Assembly: GCA_964023205.1 (NCBI GenBank)
Contig: OZ026851.1
Span: 14,053,637 to 14,117,636 of the forward strand
Length of the DNA: 64,000 bases
Origin: Lutraria lutraria
Taxonomy: Eukaryota; Mollusca; Bivalvia; Venerida; Mactridae
Reading direction: 5' to 3'
Shown here one piece after another: positions 9,831-21,400 of this stretch; the first letter of the stretch is position 1; each line of letters starts with the position of its first letter. The translations under genes were made by a program, and so were the position numbers. The notes under the pieces are model-generated. The model saw nothing but the letters and a program-made list of their open reading frames with translations. It made no database searches and was not told the DNA's origin.

Positions 9831-10318
9831 GAAGCTCGCAGCCGAAATATCGTTAAATCCCCCGAAATAACGTAACTCACGATACTCCGGTATAGCAAAT
9901 CTCCCGAAGTAACGTGGTTCTCGATACCTCGGAGTTATGCTTCGTCGGCATAAAATGCGGAGTTGTACTATATACCGATGTATAGTTCAGAAACATCGTT
10001 CTTCGTCGGAATTTAAATGCCGAAGTAGTATAATAATGTATGAACTCCGAACTTAAATTCTTACTTCGCCGAACGTTGTTCTTCTTCGTCGGAAAATAAA
10101 AATCCGATGTTGTAGTAAGAAAGCCGAGGTAGAAGTATGTATACTTCTACTTCGGAAAATAAAAATCCGAAGTAGTAGTATGATCTATCCCGATGTAGCT
10201 CCGACATTGAACAGTTCTTCTACTTCGGAAATTGGCATAATTCCGAGGTAGAAGAACAAATATGGATTTATATAGCAAATCATAGTACTACTTCGGGGGT
10301 GTACTGTGGCTTTCCATA
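9831..10318 (-). repeat. Right TIR and subterminal motif array, unit A
   Basis: The terminal part, about 240 bp, is the inverse of the left TIR and ends GGCTTTCCATA. The inner part is a dense array of CCGAAGT, CCGATGT, CTTCGTCGG and CTTCGG motifs on both strands, spaced about 15-40 bp. It is directly followed by the start of unit B. Confidence 0.8.
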
Positions 10319-11360
10319 CATACTACTGTACTCCAGTGATTTAAATCGACCCCCCCCCACCTGCTTGATAGTACTACTTCGGAGTATTGCGCGATACTTC
10401 GGCTTTTAATTTATTCCGAGGTATCGCAGTCAGCGTTACTTCGGGAGATTCCACGATACTACGGGGATGATTTTCACGAGAATAGCTTGCAAGCACCGTC
10501 TGATCACTGTCACTCAAGTGGTTGGAAACTTACAAGGCCATGATGTTATTTCATTTTCTTCTTTTTAAGGTGCGTATTGTGTTTTTGCCTTTAGAAGTGC
10601 ATAGAGACTGCAGATAAGTTTTAAGGGATTTTTTGTCGAGCTCAAGTCGGTTCTCAAGTCACACACTAACGGCGTCAAATACAACTGAACTGACCAAATT
10701 AACAAATACATTTATGGCCATGGCATAGGAGCTGAATCATGAATTATTCAGAACTGTTTTCATAGATTTACAGTTTCTTTAGCACGTGTAGGGTTTCAGT
10801 TCTTTCATAAAACTTGTGTTGTGGCGTTGGCCAGTGTACATAAATTGTCACTATGTCAGGTGTAAATTGGTCAGCTGTTGGTTCCATGAGGCATGACATA
10901 AAGTGATTTAGGAGCGAGAAAAATCATGCAGGTCTCGTTTTTCAGTAAAGTCCATCAAACGTCATAACACATTGAATATAGACCGAAGGGCTTTATGTGA
11001 AATGTGTGTTATGAGGTCTGAGGGAGTTTACACTTCGATAAACGACAGGAAATGAAAGTTTAGTCCGACCTTTTATTTCCAATTACAATTGTTTTATTCA
11101 ATTCTTACAAATGTCGGACATGAACCACTAGAACTCTTTAGTTGGTAAAATCTTACACATATAACTTGATGATGTCATTGTGATATGACGTCATCAGATA
11201 GGAATGTAAATAGTAAAATAGTGTGGTTTATTGTAGGATTAAACTTCATTTCTGGTCAGTCTGGTCACCTATAGTCTGTCATAAGATGGACTTGTATTAT
11301 TGATCGTTTTTAATGAGATACATATATATTAATATGGAATTTAAAATGCATTTATTTCAG

Positions 11361-11438
11361 GTTTGTGATGACACATTGTGTAATTTAAAGTTACAGATTG
11401 AAAAGTGGTCAGATGCTTGCAGACTGCTGAGAACCTGA
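11361..11438 (+). pseudogene. Exon-like ORF 1, unit B
   Basis: Copy of the ORF at 3677: the same TTTATTTCAG acceptor, 25 codons (VCDDTLCNLKLQIEKWSDAC...) and TGA two codons earlier than in A. Family unknown. Confidence 0.4.
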
Positions 11439-11959
11439 ACCTGAAGCCACTTAATTGCCCCCTCAATGTAGATAGAGGAAAGTGAGATGGAAAATAACAG
11501 GTAATAATTTAATAATGAGGTAATATTATGTACATTTGGCTAATGTATAGATTAACTGATCAAATATTTAAATACCTCTGAACATTCATGATGTACATCT
11601 GTGATTCGAATAAATAAGTTGTCAATTAGTCGCACAATTCATACATGTTATAGTATTTATTTTTTACTTGTTAACTCTGAAATTTTATCATGTATGTGTT
11701 ATCAACAATTGTATGGCTTACATTATCAATGTAACTCCTTTAATATGATGTAATATATCACTAACAAAAAGCTCTTGTCAACCATTATATTACTGCTGTT
11801 TACTTCATTGACTTGAAAAAATGGACTTGATTTGCCGTGTGGACATGATTGTTTTAGGGTTAGGCATAAATGTGACATGAAAGATTTGCAGTTATTTTCC
11901 CTAATTAATCTGTATCATTCAGATTGTTATGACCTTCTGCTTTTACATAGATTCAGTAG

Positions 11960-12047
11960 GAAGTGATTTGGCTAAAAACTGCAGTGACAAACGGAAGACC
12001 AGGAGTGGTTGGGCAATACTTTTTTGAAGCAGTGTTAAATGAGAAAG
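11960..12047 (+). pseudogene. Exon-like ORF 2, unit B
   Basis: Copy of 4290-4377 with the same acceptor and GTTAGT donor. One residue differs (A to T in EVIWLKTAV). The frame is still open, but the following exon copy is broken. Confidence 0.5.
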
Positions 12048-12149
12048 GTTAGTGTCACTTTATGAAACATAGTTAAGTAAACATTATGAAATCATCTGTA
12101 AGTCCTATTTTTTGGTACAGTAAAGGTGTGTGTGTATGTGTGTTTTTGT

Positions 12150-12381
12150 TTATATTGGGTTGTATGCCCCTTTTCAACAATCAGTCATATGAGGCAGACA
12201 GTTCACATATGCATCGTTCCTGGGAAGAACCAATACTAGACTTCCATCCTCCGTAAGCAACTGCCTACTTTCTCACATAAAGAGTTATGGTCGGTAGCCG
12301 GGCTCGAACCCACGACCCACTATCACTGAGAGGTTACAGTGATTTGAAGCGACTTTAACCACTCAACCACCGAGGTGGGTC
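12150..12381 (-). mobile_element. tRNA-headed SINE, full copy, unit B
   Basis: Positional copy of the SINE at 4470-4704 with the same box A/box B-like head and body. The TG-rich edge is longer here, as expected for an unstable tail. Confidence 0.75.
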
Positions 12382-12632
12382 TTAAGATGTGTAATTGGAC
12401 ATTCTCTGCATAAATTTAAATGTAATGATGAATTTGAGGATAAAGTCAGAAAAAGGACTTGAATTCTTCTTTAATTTCATTTTTATATATGCTGACTTGC
12501 ATATAAGTTGGAAAAAAACAGTGTTATTGTAAAAAATACATACTTACAGGCAGGGGGAAATCTGAAAAGTATTGGACTTCTAGAAGGTTGATTTGAACTA
12601 TAGTGATGAAGACAATGTTTTCGCTTGTTCAG

Positions 12633-12710
12633 GATTTCCAAAAAGACTAAGAGAAGATCATAGCTGAAGAACATTGCTTGGTAAATTGATTTCAGAGGAC
12701 TGCCTTATGT
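12633..12710 (+). pseudogene. Exon-like ORF 3, unit B, with nonsense codon
   Basis: Copy of 4949-5024. The frame reads GFPKRLREDHS and then TGA (12665-12667), where A has an Arg codon. The donor GTAG is also altered to GTAA. This copy cannot encode the peptide seen in A. Confidence 0.5.
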
Positions 12711-13004
12711 AGTGAATGATATTTCAGGTATAGGAAATCCATGTCTAATCAAGTTATTTTTATTAGTTACTTGATACATATATTCTAAATAAATATCAAA
12801 GTTTGATTAATCATTATTAATATTAATTGCAGTTGCACTACTGATTGTAAATACATTCATGCAGTTACAGCTGCATACTTACTTTATGTTAGCTTAATTA
12901 GATAAACTGAAACAGGCTTGAGTCATTGAGACATAGATACAAGAATAAAACAGGCCCTGCTTTTACCTTTAAGTTAGTCTGCAGTATTTTTCAAAGTTTT
13001 GTTA

Positions 13005-13485
13005 TACCAACGCAAACGAGGTTATTATTGGATCTTTACCAAACTTTGTCAAATTGTTTGTTTTAATGATGTAACGGTCAAGACAAATATGGGTCATCTT
13101 GGAGCAATAACTAGGTCACCAGGTGAAATCTTAGGAAAAACTTATTAACACTGTAAATGTCAAATTTTTATTGTATCTTCACCAAGCCTTGTCAGAATGC
13201 TTGTCTTAATGATATGTATGACAAATTCGAACATGGGTTATCTGGGGTCAAAAGCAATGTCACGAGGTCAAATCTTAAGAAAACCTTGTCTGTGCTGTAG
13301 TTTTCATGGTTTTGATTGGATCTTCACCAAACCCTGTCAGAATGTTTGTCTTATTCATATGTAGGACACGTTCTAACATGGGTCATCTTTGGTAAAAAAC
13401 TATGTCACAGGTTCAAAACAATATTTTAATGAGTGAACAATGATTTTCATGTGAGCGATATAGGGCCATATTGGCCCTCTTGTTT
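13005..13485. repeat. Bivalve-type dispersed repeat, unit B
   Basis: Copy of 5310-5795 with the same three sub-blocks and terminal GGCCCTCTTG motif. Confidence 0.65.
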
Positions 13486-13838
13486 TTTAATCTATTGAAA
13501 TTCTAGTGTCTATACCATTTTGTTTAATGGCCTTTAGTTATTTGTTCTGCTTAAGCTTTGTCTACAGACTGTAAATAAGAAGCTTAGGTCATTGGCCCCT
13601 ATTTCTTATGATGTCAGTCAGAAAACAAGCTCAGGATGAATTTTTGATCAATTACTGGATATCACCTTGAAAATACTGCCTTTGTAAATTATACAAATAT
13701 ACAAGATAATAATTTCAAAGAAAAAAATGCAAGACTTCCTATTTCAAAACAGTTTTATCTCATCAGAGGTGTTTTTTGTATCTAGTCTTATATAGTATAG
13801 AATATTGTTAATTTGCTATCTTACTCTTTACTTTTCAG

Positions 13839-14159
13839 GATGTACCTACTTGTACATATCCTCTTACATGCCATTTATTCAATGACAGTCGGATGAGAAC
13901 AGTGATCCAGATAAAAAAATTGATGGGACTGGATGAGACCAAACAACTAAGGAACAGTCAAGCATGTGAAATAGGAGACATCTTGCCGGGTATACCTGGT
14001 ATACTTCATACATGGGACATAATAATATGGTACATACATTTTTTTTCATACATTTTAAATGATGAAGTATTATCTCAAAAGCAGCCAGGAAATCGAACCC
14101 TCCACCAATACACACAACGGACAAACATTTTTTTTTCTGAAGCAAACAGGAAGTTGTAA
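13839..14159 (+). pseudogene. Exon-like ORF 4, unit B, longest open version
   Basis: From a TTTTCAG acceptor, 106 codons stay open to TAA. The first part is DVPTCTYPLTCHLFNDSRMR, the middle includes QACEIGDILPGIPGILHTWD, and the last third includes LNDEVLSQKQPGNRTLHQYT. An internal Met at 13893 gives an 88-codon ORF. Unit A has lost about 67 bp of this stretch. Coding potential is plausible, but whether the last third is exon or read-through intron is unclear. I recognise no family. Confidence 0.45.
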
Positions 14160-14480
14160 TGAATCTGTCAGTGTTCCAACTATCAGGCTTATGTATGTTT
14201 GTCTAAGCATTAAATAACTGAAAATGTCTGTGGTTTTTGTGCACATGCTATTTGACTACACTGGATCATAATAATGATGGAGACACCAGATATTACTTAT
14301 AGGGTAATGTTGGAAGTAGTCAACCTGAAGTAGTTTCATTAGTTCTCCTTTCTTGATTAGGTGTTATGATACTCTAGCTTCAAAAACATGTGTATGAAAC
14401 AATCTCATTGTTAGTCACTGCTGTTCCAATTGAACTTAAACTTTGGATAAGGAATGTCATAACTACTTTTTTATTTTTAG

Positions 14481-14578
14481 GGCTCCAGAATTTGACTAAA
14501 GTGGTACCAGATGCTATAACACAGCAATGTGTCCAACAGTGTACAAACAGTTTTCTTAAATTAGATCATGACTTTTGA
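14481..14578 (+). pseudogene. Exon-like ORF 5 (terminal exon), unit B
   Basis: Copy of 6733-6830 after a TTTTTTATTTTTAG acceptor. It reads LQNLTKVVPDAITQQCVQ and on to the same TGA. An ATG 91 bp upstream makes a 62-codon ORF that runs through the acceptor, which is probably accidental. Confidence 0.5.
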
Positions 14579-14989
14579 AGCCTTCTAGAAGATAATTAAC
14601 ATTCAACGGGGACTTCCTGAGCTTTGAGAAATTGAAACATTTAATGATGCCTAGACTCTTTATATTGTTCTTACAGATGTAACATTTTACTAACCTCATA
14701 ATGTGCTACTTATTGTCTTTTGACAATTACACATTTAAGTTTTCAAATAGTTCTTTGTCACTGATTTATAGAACAAGTGCACAAAGTATGTTGAGCTATC
14801 CTACTCATCATGGCTTTGGCAACATCACACTTTTGTTAAGATTTTGTTTGCAACTTATTATCTTGCATGTACCTTAGTAATAGTAACCAGTTATCACTAT
14901 TGATTAACTCTTCACCGAGATTTTCACTGGCATTATATAAACAAGTCAGATTATTCTGAACCAAATATAATGTTTGTTTGTTTGTTTAT

Positions 14990-15112
14990 ATGAGTTTCAC
15001 ACCCCTTTTCAACAGTCAGGGTCATATGAGGGGACAGTTCACTTAGCTATTGTTACTGGGAAGAACCAGTACTAGACTCCCATCCTCCGTAAGCAACTAC
15101 CTACTTTAATGC
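14990..15112 (-). mobile_element. SINE 3' fragment, unit B
   Basis: Positional copy of 7241-7366, lacking the tRNA-like head. Confidence 0.65.
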
Positions 15113-15316
15113 AAGGCAGTCATGACCCTTTTAGACCAAAATGTTCACAGAAGTGAAACAAACATGTATCACGAAAACATGACGGTTCACAGACTGTTCA
15201 GAAATATCATTTGAGAAGTTTCCAGATGTGTTCTTTATGAACCTCACTGTCCTGTAATTACAAGACAGTTCATGGTGCATTTAATGGCTGGTATTTTTTA
15301 ACAAAGTCAAAGTATA

Positions 15317-15580
15317 GTGCAATTTTATCAAACTGTTAAAGCTGAATAATCGCAAGGTCGTTGAATGTTGTTTTAGCTTCATACTGTATTTAATATTTCG
15401 GTTCATTTCACGACAAGATGTTCCGTAATATTATAAGCTTTAATACAAATACATTCAACAACCAGTATAAGGAAGATTATTGTACAACTTATGAAAATGA
15501 TCAAATCTCACCGAAGATAATAATAAATACATGCATCAACAGTAAAATAAGGCAGCTTTAACAATTTAATAAAATAGCAC
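15317..15580. mobile_element. Nested MITE, GTGC...GCAC family, unit B
   Basis: Positional copy of 7565-7820 with the same ends, differing by small indels (an extra ATAAATAC-like insertion near 15522). Confidence 0.7.
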
Positions 15581-16161
15581 AATACATGAAGAAATTATAA
15601 TGTAAGGATGTTATTAGTTCTTCATTTTATATTTATTAGTATTCAGTTTTACAATTATTTCATTTCTATTTAGACAAAATTTCATACCAACAGCTTATTT
15701 TCAAAGCCTACCGCTCTATACTTCAATTGATCTACAGCTATGTTGACATTATACAGTTTTAAACACCACAGACTAGCAGATTAGTGTGCCTATTGTTGTC
15801 CATTATTGAGAACTTATTAGTGACATTATTGCTTGATGAACATAATACTGCTAATGACAGCAGATAAATTCACTATTACCATTTCCTTAAACTAAACATA
15901 TGGGAAATTTGAATCAGTGCATATCCCTACAAACAGGTGCCAATCATAAAACAATGGTTTATGTAACATACAACATGTATATTAATTTGCCTCAAGCTTT
16001 TGACATTTGAAATATAGCAATCAAAGATGCCAGTCCTAATTTTGAATCAGTCACTTGTGACTTTTATGCCATTTATAAGTTCTTCAGAATGTTTTTATAA
16101 ATAAGTAATTTAAATATCCTTCTAATTCTTGTGTATCCACAATATCACATCCAAAAATGAC

Positions 16162-16194
16162 TTAATAATTAGTTACTGTATCACCAGGGGTGAA
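16162..16194 (-). pseudogene. Minus-strand terminal exon-like ORF, unit B, broken
   Basis: Copy of the 8324-8437 ORF. After the TTTTTTTCAG acceptor the GAG codon is missing, and a TAA follows FTPGDTVTNY. Ten codons remain open. Confidence 0.5.
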
Positions 16195-16564
16195 CTGAAA
16201 AAAAAGACATGAAAGTTCAAAGTGAGAAAATTTCATAATCAGTCTAGCATACACAAAATTGTAAAACTAGAATTTTTATTATACGCATAATTACATATTT
16301 AAGATCAACGCGCTGAATTGATAAAATTCTTCGTGAGTAAATCTTGTTCTTAAACAAAATCAATTTAAAGTAGAACATGTGCTATAAATACAAATGTGTT
16401 AGAATAAGAATCATTAAATCTCTACAAATGCACTGGTGAAGGTTAACATTCATATGTACTGATAAATAATTTGATCTCTGAAATAAAACTGATGGCAATA
16501 CACAATACTACTAAAAAAGCCAGGCTTTGAATCAATGACTAAATAATGTAACTATTAACATATC

Positions 16565-16648
16565 TTATGATTTAGCTTTCAACACACCTGACGAAGTTAC
16601 AGTTGAGTTCTTTGAAGTTGTTGCAGTTGTGGTCTTTTTATATAACAC
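16565..16648 (-). pseudogene. Minus-strand Ser/Thr-rich exon-like ORF, unit B
   Basis: Copy of 8834-8917. It has the same acceptor, frame and TAA, with R to T and D to G changes, and a TCAG/GTGTGT donor-like site that A lacks. Confidence 0.4.
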
Positions 16649-17083
16649 CTGCATTCATCATCTGAATCAAATCTGATAAAAAAAGACATTTAATAATATT
16701 ATTAAAACTGTATACAGCTAATCCTGACACACACAAATTTAATTTCAATTATTTGGACATCTGGTTTTAATTGATATAGACTGCCTGAAACAGATTTATT
16801 TGTATCTTTGTCATGATTAATTGCCCTCTGAGAGTCTTAATTGTTATAAGTTGTGATGCACTTTAAAAACTACATTAAACAAACATCTTTATTATATTAA
16901 TATATAAAATAACTTTAAATCAGATAACAATTTAAATGTCTGAATATCCTGTTAACAAATGTAGGCTTGGGCATCCATGGTTTGGTATACTGAAATGAGG
17001 AAAATGAACTAGACAATTTTTAATGCATCGTTGAACAGTTTTCCATTTGTAAAATAAAACAATAAGACAGTCAAAAAACTTAC

Positions 17084-17165
17084 CTGAATGGGCTTTAGTC
17101 CCACAGTGCTAACAGCACAGTACACCTACGTGTTTAGTGACAGCCCACATCAAACCATAACGGAC
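17084..17165 (-). pseudogene. Minus-strand exon-like segment, unit B
   Basis: Copy of 9357-9438 with both splice sites intact (TTTTGCAG, CAG/GTAAGT). Frame 0 reads VRYGLMWAVTKHVGVLCC, TAG, HCGTKAHS. Confidence 0.4.
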
Positions 17166-17529
17166 CTGCAAAATTAATAATGAAACAAAGAAATACGTTT
17201 CTTTAGAAACACATGCCTGATTCATATATGACTTCATATCAGACTGTTCTGATTCCAGGCTTCAAGTTCCAGGACTGAGCATGTAGAATTAGCACATTAA
17301 GATTACAGCTATATCATTAATTGACAAATGATTGTTGTACTTGTAGCCAGGCCTTGTTCATGAAAAAATATTTGATAGGCATGTAATCATTGATAAATTC
17401 TACCTCTAGATGTAGCAATTACATACCTAGATTCTGGGGTCTATTTCGTTAATGAAATAAATGTTAAATGTAGAACTGCAGTCAATGATCAATCAACTCG
17501 CCTTCCGAACCTTTCGTAGAGACCAAATC

Positions 17530-18019
17530 TCGGTCACTGGAAGCTTTCAGCCGAAATATCGTTAAATCCCCCGAAATAACGTAACTCACGATACTCCGGT
17601 ATAGCAAATCTCCCGAAGTAACGTGGTTTTCGATACCTCGGAGTTATGCTTCGTCGGTATAAAATGCGGAGTTGTACTATATACCGATGTATAGTTCGGA
17701 AACATTGTTCTTCGTCGGAATTTAAATGCCGAAGTAGTATAATAATGTATGAACTCCGAACTTAAATTCTTACCTCGCCGAACGTTGTTCTTCTTCGTCG
17801 GAAAATCGAAAAGCCGAGGTAGAAGTATGTATACTTCTACTTCGGAAAAGAAAAATCCGAAGTAGTAGTATGATCTATCCCGATGTACGATAATATGAAC
17901 TCCGACATTGAACAGTTCTTCTACTTCGGAAATAGGCATAATTCCGAGGTAGTAGAACAAATATGGATTTATATAGCAAATCATAGTACTACTTCGGGGG
18001 TGTACTGTGGCTTTCCATA
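17530..18019 (-). repeat. Right TIR and subterminal array, unit B (element end)
   Basis: Same organisation as 9831-10318, with a small deletion inside the motif array near 17808. A 132-codon minus-strand ORF (17586-17984) runs through it because the motif repeats avoid stops; I do not regard it as a gene. It ends GGCTTTCCATA at the CAAATA duplication. Confidence 0.8.
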
Positions 18020-18025
18020 CAAATA
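18020..18025 (+). repeat. Right target-site duplication CAAATA
   Basis: Exact match to 1929-1934, immediately outside the right TIR. Confidence 0.85.
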
Positions 18026-19134
18026 GTTATTTCATACTTTTAGTCATGAAGTATGCACGAAAACTTTATAATGAAAAATCAAGTTTTCATGAATTCCTTT
18101 GAAGGGGCAGGTGTTAACCTAGGGTCTTTCTTCACCACGGATGCGATGTTAGACTCCATAAACCTAAATCTATAGATCTAGTACAAGTTATGCACAGTGG
18201 ACGTTATCATGCATCCTCGATAAAGTTTCTTTAATTACTTCGACCCTGTTTAGTTATATAAATTATATTACATTGTATTAGAATTTATAAGTACTACATT
18301 TTTTTCAGCAAAACACTTATTAATTAATAAATAAACCTTTATCATTTATAAAACTTAGAAATAGAATGAGGAGAATAGAACAAACTCTATAAATTATAGC
18401 CTCAGAAAATAATCAAACTGAAAGTTTTAGACGTAGCGCGGAAATATATAAAACAAAATTTTAACTGAGATCTAACCCCTAACAGGTTTTTATTGTATTA
18501 TTTTATTTTTTTCACCAGCAATCCTTAGTCAGTAAATAACTACTAGTATCAAGTAAGTTTGAATACGACTAACATTTGTTTAAGACCGGTTGAGATGAAG
18601 ACATTATCACAATTCTTTTTTTATTTCTTTCCTTTCATTCTAAAATGATTTAATTACACCATGGTTTAACAAGTAGACAGTGCATTGTAATCTATAAGTG
18701 TATTTTAGGACTTATTTCGCAAGAATGTTCGTCGGTAATGCAGTGTATTGATGCTAGAGTTAACGTTTATTGACAATATGCATGTCGTAATTTTCTTTCA
18801 TTCTTCCTTATATAGGATGTAATAATTACCGCAGCCGTCCATTTAATTACACGCTTTCTATAATGATCTTAAAAATTCGAGATAAATCTTGATATATCTG
18901 GAAAAGCGTGCATGGACGCCTTTTTAGGTGCTAATCATAGTGGTCATAAATGGACGCGTGTGACAGCCTCGTCTTCAGACAAATACAGTTTTCAGAAATT
19001 AGTCCATAAATAAACACACATTAGATCCTTTCGAAATTTGTTTCATGGAAAGATAATGATCGCGAAACGGACGCATCTTGCTTTCAGGGTCCTGGTTTTT
19101 TTTCAAGCGGAGTCATAAGATCTTTCATAATTAG
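18026..19134. other. Unique AT-rich spacer
   Basis: No ORF of useful length. A weak inverted pair (GCCGTCCATTTAATTACACG near 18834 against GCGTGCATGGACGCC near 18906) is the only structure seen. Confidence 0.4.
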
Positions 19135-21257
19135 GTCATGGGATACAACATCTTTGACAAAATTAATATGAACATGTGATATAGCATCTTTCACAAGCAG
19201 GTCATGGGATACAGCATCTTTCACATGCGTAAACATGGGATACAGCATCTTTCACAGGCGTAAACATGATGGGATACAGCATCTTTCACAAGCAGGTCAT
19301 GGGATACAGCATCTTTCACAAGCGTAAACATGATGGGATACAGCATCTTTCACAAGCGTAAACATGGGATACAGCATCTTTCACAGGCGTAAACATGGGA
19401 TACAGTATCTTTCACAAGCGTAAACATGGGATACAGCATGAACATGGGATACAGCATCTTTCACAAGCATGAACATGGGATACAGCATCTTTCACAAGCA
19501 TGAACATGGGATACAGCATCTTTCACAGGCGTAAACATGGGATACAGTATCTTTCACAGGCGTAAACATGGGATACAGCTTGAACATGGGATACAGCATC
19601 TTTCACAAGCATGAACATGGGATACAGCATCTTTCACAAGCATGAACATGGTATACAGCATCTTTCACAAGCATGAACATGGGATACAGCATCTTTCACA
19701 AGCGTAAACACGGGATACAACATCTTTCACAAGCGTAAACACGGGATACAACATCTTTCACAAGCATGAACATGGAATACAGCATCTTTCACAAGCGTAA
19801 ACATGGGATACAGCATCTTTCACAAGCGTAAACACGGGATATAGCATCTTTCACAAGCGTAAACATGGGATACAGCATCTTTCACAAGCGTAAACATGGG
19901 ATACAGCATCTTTCACAAGCGTAAACATGGGATACAGCATCTTTCACAAGCGTAAACATGGGATACATCATCTTTCACAAGCGTAAACATGGGATACAGC
20001 ATCTTTCACAAGCGTAAACATGGGATACATCATCTTTCACAAGCGTAAACATGGGATACATCATCTTTCACAGGCGTAAACATGGAATACAGCATCTTTC
20101 ACAAGCGTAAACATGGGATACAGCATCTTTCACAAGCGTAAACATGGGATACATCATCTTTCACAAGCGTAAACATGGGATACATCATCTTTCACAGGCG
20201 TAAACATGGAATACAGCATCTTTCACAAGCGTAAACATGGGATACAGCATCTTTCACAAGCGTAAACATGGGATACATCATCTTTCACAAGCGTAAACAT
20301 GGGATACATCATCTTTCACAAGCGTAAACATGGAATACAGCATCTTTCACAAGCGTAAACATGGGATACATCATCTTTCACAAGCGTAAACATGGGATAC
20401 AGCATCTTTCACAAGCGTAAACATGGGATACAGCATCTTTCACAAGCGTAAACATGGGATACATCATCTTTCACAAGCGTAAACATGGAATACAGCATCT
20501 TTCACAAGCGTAAACATGGGATACAGCATCTTTCACAAGCGTAAACATGGGATACAGCATCATACATTAGCGTAAACATGGGATACAGCATCTTTCACAA
20601 GCGTAAACATGGGATACAGCATCTTTCACAAGCGTAAGCATGGGATACAGCATCTTTCACAGGCGTAAACATGGGATACATCATCTTTCACAAGCGTAAA
20701 CATGGGATACAGCATCTTTCACAGGCGTAAACATGGGATACATCATCTTTCACAAGCGTAAACATGGGATACAGCATCATACATCAGCGTAAATATGGGA
20801 TACAGCATCTTTCACAAGCATGAACATGGGATACAGCATCTTTCACAAGCATGAACATGGGATACAGCATCTTTCACAAGCGTAAGCATGGGATACAGCA
20901 TCTTTCACAGGCGTAAACATGGGATACATCATCTTTCACAAGCGTAAACATGGGATACAGCATCTTTCACAGGCGTAAACATGGGATACATCATCTTTCA
21001 CAAGCGTAAACATGGGATACAGCATCATACATCAGCGTAAATATGGGATACAGCATCTTTCACAAGCATGAACATGGGATACAGCATCTTTCACAAGCAT
21101 GAACATGGGATATAGCATCTTTCACAAGCATGAACATGGGATACAGCATCTTTCACAAGCATGAACATGGGATACAGCATCTTTCACAAGCATGAACATG
21201 GGATACAGCATCTTTCACAAGCATGAACATGGGATACAGCAGGTCATGGAATACAAT
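19135..21257 (+). repeat. 31-bp minisatellite, about 68 copies
   Basis: The unit is ACATGGGATACAGCATCTTT followed by CACAAGCGTAA. Variants are interspersed: CATGAAC for CGTAAAC (mostly at both ends), TCATC for GCATC (mostly in the middle), AAGCAGGTC at the outer edges, and CATACATCAG for CTTTCACAAG. Blocks of several units repeat as larger blocks, for example around 20560-20790 and 20870-21030. Stops occur in all frames, so it is not coding. Confidence 0.95.
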
Positions 21258-21259
21258 AC

Positions 21260-21400
21260 ACAGTTAAACCCATGAAAACCGGGCCTCTTCCGGACTAGGT
21301 AAAACATTCGGTTTTCTGAGAACTTTTTGATAATTTCGAAAGAAATAGAGGTCGAAATCGGCCAATTTTCAAGGAATTCCTGTTTCAGGAGTTTTACTGT
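21260..21400. mobile_element. Short inverted-end element abutting the minisatellite
   Basis: Begins ACAGTTAAACCC and ends GGAGTTTTACTGT, an imperfect inverse. About 140 bp and non-coding. ORFs on both strands here (21215-21533) share the same stretch and look accidental. Ends only 12-13 bp long make this a moderate call. Confidence 0.45.

Larger units (their letters stand above)
2626..10318 (+). repeat. 7.7-kb internal unit A
   Basis: Begins CATACTACTCCAGTGATTT and ends in a right TIR. The same start recurs directly after that TIR at 10319, so A and B are joined with no intervening left TIR. Contents in order: ACTTCGG-motif zone, exon-like ORFs (plus strand), SINE, bivalve repeat, more exons, SINE tail, nested MITE, minus-strand exons, right subterminal zone and TIR. 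Confidence 0.85.
1935..18019. mobile_element. 16-kb TIR DNA transposon with duplicated interior
   Basis: The element starts TATGGAAAGCCACAGTACAC and ends with the exact inverse, between two CAAATA copies. The order is: left TIR twice in tandem (1935-2285, 2286-2625), unit A (2626-10318, ending in a right TIR), unit B (10319-18019, ending in a right TIR). Units A and B are about 7.7 kb each and match along their whole length with scattered substitutions and small indels. Six-base target duplications are known for a few eukaryotic superfamilies (Polinton/Maverick, IS3EU, Dada, from memory). I see no polymerase B, integrase or recognisable DDE transposase, so the superfamily is open. Exon-like ORFs inside could be a decayed transposase or captured host exons. 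A local assembly duplication must be considered, but A and B differ by many changes. Confidence 0.85.
10319..18019 (+). repeat. 7.7-kb internal unit B
   Basis: A near-identical direct repeat of unit A with the same order of contents and length within about 10 bp, differing by scattered substitutions and short indels. Its only left border is the right TIR of unit A. Confidence 0.85.

Noticed and set aside
1935..18019. Polinton/Maverick, suggested by 6-bp duplication and 16-kb size
   Set aside because: No protein-primed polymerase, integrase, protease or capsid-like ORF is seen, the size is explained by internal duplication, and the ends do not have the usual AG...CT form.
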